Notes under the pieces: generated by a model | Seen by the model: only the letters and a program-made list of their open reading frames with translations | Databases searched by the model: none | What the model was told of the DNA's origin: nothing | Shown: positions 1 through 11,431 of the stretch, piece after piece | How positions within the stretch are numbered: the stretch's first letter is position 1 | Layout of the letters: each line of letters opens with the position of its first letter | Made by a program: the position numbers and the translations under genes | DNA from: AA29 sp041481445 | Lineage (GTDB): Bacteria > Acidobacteriota > Vicinamibacteria > Fen-336 | Reading direction: 5' to 3' | Assembly: GCA_041481445.1 (NCBI GenBank) | Contig: JBGPBV010000176.1 | Span: 1 to 13,761 of the forward strand | DNA length: 13,761 nt

Positions 1-2194
1 CCCGGAGGGCGCGGGCCACCGTCCGCGCGCCCCCGGCCCCGCCGGGACCGAAGCCGCCGCGGCCGCTGGAGCGGTCGGGACCGAAATCGACCTGGAAGTC
101 GGCCAGGGGCGTGGACGTCTGCGCGTCGATCACGCGCCCGGTGATGCGGCCGGGTCCCGGCACCACGATGTCCACGTCCTCGGCGGGCGCGCTCACGCCC
201 TCGCGGCGCGCGCCGATGCCGTCCGGGCCGAGCACGACCAGGTCGTAGGTGTCGCCCGCCCGCAGCCCGGGGATGGAGAACGTGCCGTCGGTCCCCGTCG
301 GACGGCGCTCGCCGACCGGGCCGAGCAACCCGAAGGGACCGAAGCCGGGGCCGCTCGCCTCCGGCGGGACCGCGCGCACGAAGTATCCCGCCGCCCCGCT
401 GCCGTCGCGCCGCGAGACGGTGCCGCTGATGGCCGCCCCCGAGGCGAGGGTGATCTCGAGGACGTCCTTGCGGTCGGCCTCCACCGGCACGCGGTCGAGG
501 TGATGGTCCGCGTAGCCGTCCTTGGAGACGGTCAGCGCGTACGTGCCCTCGCTCAGGCCCTTCACCTCGAACTTGCCGTCGCCGCCCGTGCTCGCCTTGG
601 GCCGCGCGCTCGCCATCGCGGTCACCCCGAGCGCACGCGCGGCCCGGGCCGCGAAGCCGCTCCCCACGCCGACCTCGACCTCCGCCCCCGCCACCGGCCG
701 GCCGGCGTCGTCCCGGACCCGCCCAGTCAGGACGAGCCCGCGCTTGAGGATGACGTTGACCGTCTTCGTCGACCCCGGTGGGAGGGAGAGGCCGCCGGTC
801 GTCCGCGGCTCGAAGTCCGGGTGCGCGAAGGTCAGCCGCTCGTTCTCGCCCGCGGCCAGGCGCGCCGCCTTGAAGGTGCCGTCGGCGGCGGTGCGGAACA
901 CGAGGCGGTCGGCCGTGCGCAGGTCCCGCAGGCGGCCGAAGGGGCTGCCGGTGCCCGCGGGCACGATCCGGCCCAGGGCCCCCGCGACGGGCTTGCCCGC
1001 CTCGTCCGTCACGCGCCCGGTGAGGGTGGCGGCCAGGGTGAGGGGCACGTCCAGGCGCAGCCTCTCCGCCGTGTTGAGGAGCACGCGATCGCGCAGGTAC
1101 GGCGTGTAGCGCGGCTCGTCCGCGCGCAGGCGGTACGCGCGCTGGGGCAGGAGGCCGCGAATCTGGTAGCGGCCGTCGGGGCCGGCGCGTGCCGTCCGCA
1201 GGCGCGCGCCGTCCTCCACCGTGATGCGCGTGCGCGGCACCGGCGTCCGCGTCCGGCGGTCGAGCACCAGCCCCTCCAGCGTCGTCGGAGGGGCGAGCAC
1301 GACCGTGATCGCGTGTCCGGGCGGGAGGGGCAACGCTCCGGTGGAGGACTCGCCCAGCCCGTCCGCGCCCCCTTCCGCGACGATGGTGCCGGCGCGCGCG
1401 GGCAGGTCGCTCATCTGGAAACGCCCGTCCGCCCCCGCCTCCACCCACGGCGTCTCGAGCCCTTCCGCCTCGAAGCGCACGAGCGCGCCTGCCGCCGGCG
1501 TCTTGCGGTCGCTCTTCAGGACGGCACCGGACACGAGGGACCCGAGGCCGAGGGCGATCGGCCTCGGCATCGCCCCCGCGCGCACGTTGACCATGGTCGC
1601 CGCGCCGTACGACTTCGCCACCACGAGCAGCCGGTTCCCTTCCGCGGAGGCGTCGGCGGACCGGAAGACGCCGTCGGGTCCGGTGGTGACGGTGCTTCCG
1701 GCCGGCGTGACCTCGGGATCGCCGCCGAGGCCGCCCGTCCGCGGCCTGACGCTGACGGACGCTCCCGCGATCGGGGCTCCCGTCGCGCTCACCACGCGTC
1801 CGGCCACCGTCTCCGCGCGGGCCAGCGCGTGCTCGCCGAGGTCGTCGGTCTCCGCCGCGTCGTAGGTGCCGCCCACCCACGAAGGCACGACGCCTCCGCC
1901 CTGGGCGAGCACGCGGTAGGTGCCGGTGGAGGTCGCGGGCACGGCCAGCGCGAAGGTCCCATCCGCGCGCGTGGTGGTCAGGGCGAGCGGCCGGGGCGCT
2001 TCGCCCTTGCGCGCGAGACGGCGGGCCTCCGCCTCCGGCTCCTCGTAGGGGATCGCGCTCAAGGTCACGCCGGACGCCCCCCGGTCGCCGGCGAGGATCC
2101 GTCCGCGGATCTCGCCCGCGTCCGCGCGGCCGTGGAGGGCCAGCCCCGCCGCCATCGCGACCACGCATCCGAGCACGCGAGGTTGACGCTGCAT
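1..2194 (-). CDS. Secreted protein of tandem CarboxypepD_reg-like repeats (C-terminus beyond window)
   Basis: An open frame of 731 codons runs from an ATG at 2194 off the left edge with no stop, so the C-terminus is missing. Residues 1-26 look like a Sec signal peptide: basic start (MQRQPR), hydrophobic core about 8-20, probable cleavage after GRADA. The rest is about eight repeats of 80-95 residues, starting near residues 27, 130, 218, 305, 391, 489, 589 and 682. Each follows the carboxypeptidase-regulatory-domain (transthyretin-like beta-sandwich) pattern: a GRV opening, an ADGTF or DGRF strand, a LPAG-type turn, then a YRL or YALTV strand. No catalytic motif is seen, so a structural, adhesive or substrate-binding role outside the inner membrane is an inference. 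The start is supported by GGGAG and GGAGGG just upstream. It lies about 100 bases downstream of acs on the same strand. Such proteins are common in Acidobacteriota and Bacteroidota; the missing part could hold a peptidase or TonB-type domain. Confidence 0.82.
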   Translation of the reverse strand, partial: MQRQPRVLGCVVAMAAGLALHGRADAGEIRGRILAGDRGASGVTLSAIPYEEPEAEARRLARKGEAPRPLALTTTRADGTFALAVPATSTGTYRVLAQGGGVVPSWVGGTYDAAETDDLGEHALARAETVAGRVVSATGAPIAGASVSVRPRTGGLGGDPEVTPAGSTVTTGPDGVFRSADASAEGNRLLVVAKSYGAATMVNVRAGAMPRPIALGLGSLVSGAVLKSDRKTPAAGALVRFEAEGLETPWVEAGADGRFQMSDLPARAGTIVAEGGADGLGESSTGALPLPPGHAITVVLAPPTTLEGLVLDRRTRTPVPRTRITVEDGARLRTARAGPDGRYQIRGLLPQRAYRLRADEPRYTPYLRDRVLLNTAERLRLDVPLTLAATLTGRVTDEAGKPVAGALGRIVPAGTGSPFGRLRDLRTADRLVFRTAADGTFKAARLAAGENERLTFAHPDFEPRTTGGLSLPPGSTKTVNVILKRGLVLTGRVRDDAGRPVAGAEVEVGVGSGFAARAARALGVTAMASARPKASTGGDGKFEVKGLSEGTYALTVSKDGYADHHLDRVPVEADRKDVLEITLASGAAISGTVSRRDGSGAAGYFVRAVPPEASGPGFGPFGLLGPVGERRPTGTDGTFSIPGLRAGDTYDLVVLGPDGIGARREGVSAPAEDVDIVVPGPGRITGRVIDAQTSTPLADFQVDFGPDRSSGRGGFGPGGAGGARTVARALR

Positions 2195-2244
2195 CCCTCC
2201 GCTCCCGTCCCGATGGTACACGGGAGCGCGCGCCCCGGAGCCCC

Positions 2245-2269
2245 CGCGCGGAGCTCCGCGCGTGTTTTT
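2245..2269 (+). terminator. Perfect 18-bp palindrome followed by T5, plus-strand orientation
   Basis: Bases 2245-2262 form the perfect palindrome CGCGCGGAGCTCCGCGCG. It is followed on the plus strand by TG and five Ts (2265-2269), and a second T4 run lies at 2275-2278. This is the layout of an intrinsic terminator reading rightward, yet both flanking genes read leftward. On the minus strand the same palindrome lies between acs and the secreted-repeat gene but has no U tract after it. It could stop antisense transcription entering acs, or act as an operator for the downstream gene. The structure is certain; the function is a guess. Confidence 0.35.
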
Positions 2270-2293
2270 ACCTGCTTTTAACCAGGACCGGCG

Positions 2294-4229
<1,936 letters not shown>

Positions 4230-4237
<8 letters not shown>

Positions 4238-6413
4238 GGGCGACCTCCTCCAGGCCCAGCTCGATGGGCCCCGCTTCCGGATGACGTTCCAGCTCCGTCC
4301 GGCCCTGCACGACCAGGACCCGGAACTCGACCGTCTGGCCGGGTCCGGGATGCAGCTCGCGGACGGGGATGGACAGCTCCAGCACCGTTGCCACCTCCAC
4401 CTGGGCACGGGAAGGAGCGACCACCCACCCCATCTCCGTCCAGGCCTCGCGGGTCAGGACGGCGCGCCCATCTTCCCCCCGGACACGATAGCGCAGGGCC
4501 TCCGGCCCCGGGAAGCTGACCATCAGCTCCACCCGGGCGAGAAGGTCGCGCAGCGCGCCCGTGCTCGGCTCGACCATCACGTGCAGCCGCCGGCCCCCCG
4601 TCCCGAAGCGGACGGCGCGGACGACCTGCGTGCCCCGGTGCATCGCGCCCGTGAGGGGCACCCGGTGCACGCCCGCCCCTTCCCACTCGTCGGGCGAGGT
4701 GATCTCGCCGTCGAGCACGGGCGTGACCTCCCCTGCCGGCCGGCTCTGCCGGACCTCGAGGTGGCGCGTGGTGATGATGGTCTCGGAGAGGGCCTCCGGC
4801 GCCGGCCGACCCAGCGCCTCGTAGACCGCGCGCAGGTGACGCCGGAAGAGGCGGTCGAACTCGAAGTCGTTCTCCGACGAGTGGTCGTCGCCGTACCACC
4901 AGCACCAGTCGCTGCCGGAGGCGACACGGAAGGCTTCGCGCGCCCGCTCGAGGGCCTCCGCGCTGACGCGGCCCTCCGCTTCCGCCGCGCTCAGGGCTTC
5001 GCGGGCCGCCCCCAGGAGGTCCCAGGCCCGGCGGTCGTCGGCGTGGCCGATCCAGACGTGGAAGTCGGCATGGATCCAGCTCCCCGCGAAGACGCGCGGG
5101 AGCTCTCCCCGCTCCCCGGCCGCGATGGCTTCGCTCACCGTGACCGCCTGCACCTCGGGGTCGGCCTGCAGGCCTTGATAGAGCCGGCGCAGGAACAGGC
5201 GGCCTCCGTCCGGGAAGTGCTCCCAGGCGTTCTCGCCGTCCAGGATGACGGGGACGACGGGGTCGCCGGCCAGCCCGGCCCGGGCCCAGGCCTCGCCCAC
5301 CTGGCGCACGCGATCGAGGAGGTCGTGGGCGGCGTGCTCGGGGTCGGACCCCGAGTAGCTGAAGCCGATGAGGTCGCTGAGCGTGCGGTCACGGAACAGC
5401 ATGGCGATCTCGCCCGCGGGCGTGCGGCGGATCCAGGGCCGGTAGAGCACGTCCACGGGATGCGCGGTGCCCCGGCTGTCGCGGTGGAGCGGGCGCTGGA
5501 GGGTGCGCTCCAGCACGCCCTCGTCGGAAGCGGTCCAGCGGAGCCCCGCCCGCGCCATCTCCGTGACCGCCTCCTCCGACACCGAGCCCTCGGAGGGCCA
5601 CATTCCCGCGGGGGGACGGCCGAAGACCTGGGCGTGACGCGCCAGCGCACGCTGGATCTGGTCGGCGGCGTCCTCCGGGTGGCGGAAGCGCCGCGGCACC
5701 GAGGCGCCCGGATGCGCCTCGCGATGGGCGTCGCTGTCGCACAGGAGCGGAAGGATCGGGTGGTAGTAGGGCGAGGCGGACAGCTCGATCCGGCCCTCGT
5801 CGGCGGCGCGGCGGTAGGCGGGGATGATCGCGGCCAGCAGGGCCCGCTCGCGGTCGGCCAGGGCCCGCTTGTCCTCCTCCGTGTAGTCGCGCCCCTTCTC
5901 GACCAGGGCGCGCAGCGTGGGATCGTCCCGGCACCACTCGAGGTCCATCCAGGCCAGCTTGGCCAGGACCTGGAGGTCGCGCATCTCCGCGGGTGTGAAC
6001 CGGTGGGCCACCGCGTGCAGCGAGGCCTCGTCGTGCTCCGGGCCGCGCCGCTCGTGCAGCTCCGCGAAGCGCGGGAAGCGCCCGATCAGGTTCTCGGGAT
6101 GGGCCATGAAGGAGGCGCGCAGGAGGTACACCTTCTCCGACTCGTGGAGGCCCTCGGCCGGGGCCAGGCCCAGGCGCAGCTCCGCCTCACGGGCCGTCCC
6201 GCTCGCGTACTCCTCGAGCTGGTCGAGCAGGGAGGGCACGAGGTTGAAGGTGACGTGGACGGCGGGCGTCTCGGACAGGATCGCGACCATGCCCCAGTAG
6301 TCCTTCAGGGCGTGCAGGCGCACCCAGGGCAGCACGTAGGTCCCGTCCAACGGGTCCTTGTACGAGGGCTGGTGCATGTGCCAGAGGATGGCGAGCCGGG
6401 CTGTCTTGTTCAT
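4230..6413 (-). CDS. Glycoside hydrolase family 57 protein, probable alpha-glucan-acting amylase
   Basis: A 727-residue protein of the GH57 family, whose members cleave or transfer alpha-1,4/1,6-glucans with retention of configuration. Numbered from the ATG at 6413, conserved regions appear in order: WHMHQP (11-16), GRIELSASPYYHPILP (207-222), GMWPSEGSVSE (270-280, predicted nucleophile Glu275), ILDGENAWEHFP (390-401, predicted acid Asp392) and ADFHVWIG (449-456), then WCWWYGDDHSS (503-513). Residues from about 560 form a separate beta-rich domain resembling the DOMON/glucodextranase-type C-terminal modules of amylopullulanases. No signal peptide is seen, so it is probably cytoplasmic and may work on stored glycogen or imported maltodextrins; the exact substrate cannot be read. 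A GTG at 6425 is in frame, but it would add only VGGS encoded by the G tract, so the ATG is preferred. First gene of a two-gene unit with acs. Confidence 0.9.
4243..4251 (-). promoter_or_regulatory. Strong ribosome binding site for acs, inside the GH57 gene
   Basis: The minus strand reads GGAGGAGGT, close to the full anti-Shine-Dalgarno complement, 5 bases before the GTG of acs. It lies inside the last codons of the GH57 gene (LEEVARG then stop). It decides the GTG start and implies that ribosomes finishing GH57 can restart on acs. Confidence 0.8.
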
Positions 6414-6416
6414 CGA

Positions 6417-6439
6417 CCCCCCCACCCTATCCCTCCCCC
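6417..6439 (-). promoter_or_regulatory. G-quadruplex-type motif in the GH57 leader
   Basis: On the minus strand the bases directly before the GH57 start read G5-A-G3-ATA-G3-T-G7: four G runs with loops of 1, 3 and 1 bases, the canonical motif for a stable quadruplex. It ends 3 bases before the ATG at 6413, occupying the place of the ribosome binding site. If folded in mRNA it should hinder initiation. No clearer Shine-Dalgarno sequence is present. Function is inferred from sequence only. Confidence 0.4.
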
Positions 6440-6454
6440 ACGTCGGGGGGAGGG
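6431..6454. repeat. Inverted repeat, 9-bp C/G-rich stem with 6-base loop
   Basis: CCCTCCCCC (6431-6439) pairs perfectly with GGGGGAGGG (6446-6454) around the loop ACGTCG. It lies in the 127-base space between the divergent GH57 and LptFG genes. It resembles the C/T-rich to G/A-rich REP-like palindromes that occur in many copies in some G+C-rich genomes, but copy number cannot be judged here. It has no T tract on either side, so it is a poor intrinsic terminator. Its left arm is part of the G-quadruplex motif, so the two folds exclude each other. Confidence 0.55.
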
Positions 6455-6540
6455 GAAGTCAGAGGTCGTAAGCGGGTCTGCCTCAACTGCCTTCCGCCTT
6501 CCGTAACCGGGCGCGAATGGCGTCGTGTTAGCCTCACTCG

Positions 6541-8973
6541 GTGGCGTTCCTCCGTTGGCTCCGTCCCACTCTCCTCGACCGGTACGTGTCCCGGGAGGTC
6601 TGGCCGCCCACCGGCCTCGGCCTGCTGCTCTTCACGTTCATCCTGCTCCTGGACCAGATCTCGAACCTCATGAAGGTGCTGGTCTCGCGGGGAGCGGACC
6701 TGGCCACGGTCGTGCGCGCGTTCTCGTACCTGCTGCCCAGCATCTTCTCGGTGACGATCCCGATGGCGTTCCTGCTCGGAGTGCTGCTCGCCTTCGGGCG
6801 CATGGCCAGCGACAGCGAGATCGTGGCCCTGCGCGCGAGCGGGGTGAGCCCGCTGAGCCTGCTCCGTCCCGTGGTGTCGCTCTCCCTCGTGACCGCCTCC
6901 CTCACCTTCTACGTCTACGCCGTCCTCGGCCCCGCGGCCAACCAGGCCTATCGCGAGATCATCTTCGCGCTGATCGTGAGCCGCGCCCGCAACGACGTGC
7001 AGCCGCGCGTCTTCAACGACGACTTGATCCCGGGCGGGACGATGGTGCTCTACGTGTCGGACATCCCGGCGGAGACGGGGCAATGGAAGGACGTCTTCAT
7101 CCACGACACCCGCAATCCCCAGCAGCCGAAGGTGATTCTAGCCCGTGGCGGCCAGCTCACCATCGACAAGGAGCGCAAGCGGGTCGGGCTCGACCTCCAG
7201 GACGGCGTGTCCTACACCTTCCAGGTCTCCAAGCCGAGCGAGGTCGGGGCCGACCGCTTCGAGACCGGCTACTTCCCCTTCGCCTACGAGGAGTTCTTCC
7301 CCAAGCTCCCCCTGGCCAAGGGCGACCGCGAGCTCACGATGTCCGAGCTGAGCCAGCGCGTGCGGGAGCTCCGCGCGCAGGGCAAGCCCGGGACGGAGTC
7401 CGCGCGCTACGACGTGGAATGGCACAAGAAGCTCGCCATCCCGACCGCCTGCTTCGTCTTCGGCCTGCTCGGCCTGGGGCTGTCGCTGGGCAGCAAGAAG
7501 GAGGCGCGCTCGGCCGCGTTCGGCCTGTCCATCGGGGTCATCTTCGTCTACTACGTGATCATCCGGCTCGGCGAGCAGGCGGGCGACAACGGCTTGATGG
7601 CGCCTCTCGTGGCCGTGTGGTCGGCCAACGTGGTGCTGGGGGCGGCCGGCCTGACCCTGCTCTTCCTGAACCACCGCGAGGCGGCCTTCGACCCCCTGGA
7701 CCCGCGACACTACAGCGCGCTGCTTCCCCGGATCCGTTCGCGCAAGGCCGTTCCGGCGCGAGCGGCCACGGTGGCGGTGGGGGCGGGAGCGATGGCGCGG
7801 ACGGGCTCCGTCGGGGGGCGACGCTCGCGCCGGCCGCGACGGGTGGTCGTGCTGCGCATCCCCCGCTTCAGCCTGCCCATACCCGGGCTCATCGACCGCT
7901 ACATCGTGCGCACCTACATCGGGAAGTACATGCTGGTCCTGACCGCCTTCTGGGCCATCTACGTCCTCGTCAGCTTCATGGACCTCTTCGACGACGTGCA
8001 GCAGAACAAGGTGAAGGGCATCGTCGTCTTCCACTACTACACGTTCTTCACCCCCTCCATCGCCCACCTCCTCACGCCGGTGGCGGTGCTGGTGGCCGTC
8101 CTCATCACCTTCGGGGTCATGGCCCGCCACAACGAGATCACGGCCATGAAGGCGGCCGGGCTCAGCATCTACCGCATCGTGCTGCCCGCCATCGCCCTGT
8201 CCGTGCTCGTCTGCTTCGGGATGTTCGAGCTGGCCGAGTACCTGCTGCCGCCCCTGAACAAGCGCGCCACCCAGGACATGAACGTCATCAAGGGCAAGCC
8301 TCCGCAGTCGAGCAGCGCGAACGAGCACCGCTGGATCCTGGGCAGCGACGGCCGCATGTACAACTTCGACTACTTCCAGCGCGGGGACCCCGCCAGCCAG
8401 ATCGCCACCTCGATGTACGGCCTGTCCATCTACGACGTCGACCCCGGAACCTGGCAGCTGCGCGACCGCCTCTACGCGGCGCGGGCGGTGTGGAACGGGA
8501 TCGGCTACGACCTGGAGCGGGGATGGCGCTGGACGTTCCGCCCGAAGCCCGGCTTCCGGGACTTCGCCTCCGCGCGCACGCGCGAGATCGAGAAGCCCGG
8601 CTACTTCTCGCGCGAGGAGCACGAGTCGGAGACCATGAGCTTCGTCGAGCTGCGCACCTACATCCAGACCCTCGAGAAGATCGGCCTGGACGTGACGCGC
8701 CTGCGCGTCGAGCTGCATCGCAAGATCGCCTACCCCATGGTCAGCCTGATCATGACCATGATCGGCATCCCGTTCGCGTTCGTGGTGGCGCGGCGGGGCG
8801 CGCTCTACGGCGTCGCCGCGAGCATCCTCATCGCGATCGTGTACTGGGCGACCCTCGCCATCTTCACCGCGCTGGGCGACAACGCGCTGATGCCACCCTT
8901 GCTGGCGGCCTGGGCCCCCAACATCCTGTTCGGGACGACCGCGCTCTACTTCCTGTTCATGCTGGAGACCTGA
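6541..8973 (+). CDS. lptF-lptG: Single-chain LptF-LptG fusion, LPS export permease
   Basis: An 810-residue membrane protein with two complete YjgP/YjgQ (LptF/LptG) domains. These permeases normally pair as separate chains with the LptB ATPase to extract lipopolysaccharide from the inner membrane and pass it to LptC/LptA. Half 1 (about 1-380) has hydrophobic segments near 22-38, 60-86, 108-130, 299-316, 328-344 and 356-376, a periplasmic part about 131-290 and the motif SEIVALRASGVS (92-103). Half 2 (about 448-810) repeats the plan with NEITAMKAAGLS (531-542), a periplasmic part about 570-725 and final membrane segments at 730-750, 755-777 and 785-807. The linker 381-447 is arginine-rich, fitting a cytoplasmic side. 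The first in-frame start is the GTG at 6541, 9 bases after a stop, with no Shine-Dalgarno sequence. An internal ATG at 7792 (residue 418) follows GGGCGGGAG and could make LptG alone. Neither half shows disruption. Confidence 0.92.
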   Translation: MAFLRWLRPTLLDRYVSREVWPPTGLGLLLFTFILLLDQISNLMKVLVSRGADLATVVRAFSYLLPSIFSVTIPMAFLLGVLLAFGRMASDSEIVALRASGVSPLSLLRPVVSLSLVTASLTFYVYAVLGPAANQAYREIIFALIVSRARNDVQPRVFNDDLIPGGTMVLYVSDIPAETGQWKDVFIHDTRNPQQPKVILARGGQLTIDKERKRVGLDLQDGVSYTFQVSKPSEVGADRFETGYFPFAYEEFFPKLPLAKGDRELTMSELSQRVRELRAQGKPGTESARYDVEWHKKLAIPTACFVFGLLGLGLSLGSKKEARSAAFGLSIGVIFVYYVIIRLGEQAGDNGLMAPLVAVWSANVVLGAAGLTLLFLNHREAAFDPLDPRHYSALLPRIRSRKAVPARAATVAVGAGAMARTGSVGGRRSRRPRRVVVLRIPRFSLPIPGLIDRYIVRTYIGKYMLVLTAFWAIYVLVSFMDLFDDVQQNKVKGIVVFHYYTFFTPSIAHLLTPVAVLVAVLITFGVMARHNEITAMKAAGLSIYRIVLPAIALSVLVCFGMFELAEYLLPPLNKRATQDMNVIKGKPPQSSSANEHRWILGSDGRMYNFDYFQRGDPASQIATSMYGLSIYDVDPGTWQLRDRLYAARAVWNGIGYDLERGWRWTFRPKPGFRDFASARTREIEKPGYFSREEHESETMSFVELRTYIQTLEKIGLDVTRLRVELHRKIAYPMVSLIMTMIGIPFAFVVARRGALYGVAASILIAIVYWATLAIFTALGDNALMPPLLAAWAPNILFGTTALYFLFMLET

Positions 8974-8983
8974 GGAGCCCGCC

Positions 8984-9913
8984 CTAGCCGCGCGCGGACC
9001 CCAGGGCAGGGCCGCGGCCGCGCGGGCCGGCGCGCAGCCGGCTGCGCAGCCGTCCCGGGTCGTGAGGCATCGGGGCGGTGGAGCCCACGAAGTCGAGCAG
9101 GACGCTCGCGAAGCGCTCGGGACAGTCGCGGTGCGGGTAGTGGCCCGCTCCCGGGAAGATCTCGAGACGGCTGCGCGGCATCCGCTCGTGGGCCTCGCGG
9201 GCGTGGCGCACGGGGATGAGCGGGTCCTGCTCGCCCCAGATGACGAGCGTGGGCAACTCGGCGGCCAGGTAGAGGCGGTCGCTGGCGCTCACCCGCTGCC
9301 CGCCCAGGTCGATGATCCCCCGCACCGTGTGCAGGAACGCGCGGCGGGCCGCCGGGTCCTCCAGCGACACGAAGCTGCGCCACGTCTCCTCGAGGTCCGC
9401 GCTGGCGTGGAGGCCCGCGCGGCCGAGGGCGTGCACGATCCGGCCCACGCTGCGCCGCCCGGCCACGCAGAGCCAGGGGAGCACCACGTTCGCCCCCGGC
9501 AGCGCCGCCGCCCGCAAGAGCGCATGCACCTCGCGTCCCAGCCCTCCGCTCGCCACCAGCACCAGGCGCTGGCAGCGCTCGGGATACTGGTAGGCGAACT
9601 GCATGGCGACCCCGCCGCCCAGCGAGTGGCCGACGATCGTCGCGCGCTCGAGGCCCAGGCTCTCCAGCAGGTCGCGCACGGCGTTGGCGTAGTTGCCGAG
9701 CGAGTAGTCTCCGGCCGGCTTCGCCGAGTCCCCGTGCCCGAGCAGGTCGGGGGCGATCACGGTGTGGCTCTCGGCCAGGGCGGGGATCACGTCCTCCCAG
9801 GTGGCGGAGGTTCCCGCGATGCCGTGGAGGAGCACCAGCACCGGCCCGCGGCCCGCCCGCCGGTAGCTCATTCGATGACCGTGCAGGGCGATCTCCGAGC
9901 GCTTCGTGGCCAT
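8984..9913 (-). CDS. Alpha/beta-fold hydrolase
   Basis: A 309-residue alpha/beta hydrolase, substrate unknown. Numbered from the ATG at 9913: oxyanion-hole HGIAG (30-34), APDLLGHGDS (54-63), nucleophile elbow GHSLGG with Ser97, acid Asp230 in WGEQDPLIP, and His258 in GAGHYPH. The triad is complete, so it should be active as an esterase, C-C hydrolase or similar. No signal peptide is seen, so it is probably cytoplasmic. The last 28 residues are a Pro/Arg/Gly-rich tail unlike the fold, encoded next to the convergent LptFG gene. In-frame TTG (9949) and GTG (9922) codons are alternative starts; none has a clear ribosome binding site, and ATG was chosen because the family core begins about 4 residues later. 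It follows ahcY by 48 bases on the same strand, so it is probably the third gene of that operon; a SAM-cycle role is speculation. Confidence 0.85.
   Translation of the reverse strand: MATKRSEIALHGHRMSYRRAGRGPVLVLLHGIAGTSATWEDVIPALAESHTVIAPDLLGHGDSAKPAGDYSLGNYANAVRDLLESLGLERATIVGHSLGGGVAMQFAYQYPERCQRLVLVASGGLGREVHALLRAAALPGANVVLPWLCVAGRRSVGRIVHALGRAGLHASADLEETWRSFVSLEDPAARRAFLHTVRGIIDLGGQRVSASDRLYLAAELPTLVIWGEQDPLIPVRHAREAHERMPRSRLEIFPGAGHYPHRDCPERFASVLLDFVGSTAPMPHDPGRLRSRLRAGPRGRGPALGSARG
9032..9047. repeat. Perfect 16-bp palindrome in the tail of the hydrolase gene
   Basis: GCGCAGCCGGCTGCGC (9032-9047) is self-complementary and sits in the codons of the unconserved C-terminal tail of the hydrolase, about 60 bases past the LptFG stop. 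No T run follows. It could act as a pause or Rho-associated hairpin for LptFG transcripts, or be a chance result of the high G+C content. Confidence 0.3.
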
Positions 9914-9961
9914 CGTCAACACGGTACGCCCCGGGATCGGGCGGGTCAATGGAAGAGACGG

Positions 9962-11427
<1,466 letters not shown>

Positions 11428-11431
<4 letters not shown>

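Noticed and set aside
2153..2194. Lipobox-like VLGC at residues 7-10 of the secreted-repeat protein
   Set aside because: The cysteine precedes the hydrophobic core, so the position is wrong for a lipoprotein signal; a normal Sec signal cut near residue 26 fits better.
500..2281. 593-codon plus-strand frame and the smaller frames at 249-503, 522-1109 and 1221-1865
   Set aside because: They lie opposite the secreted-repeat gene, whose signal peptide and regular domain repeats identify the true frame.
4238..4408. Longer start for acs, adding 57 residues
   Set aside because: The added sequence is Trp/Ser/Arg-rich antisense-like sequence within GH57, and an excellent ribosome binding site marks the GTG at 4237.
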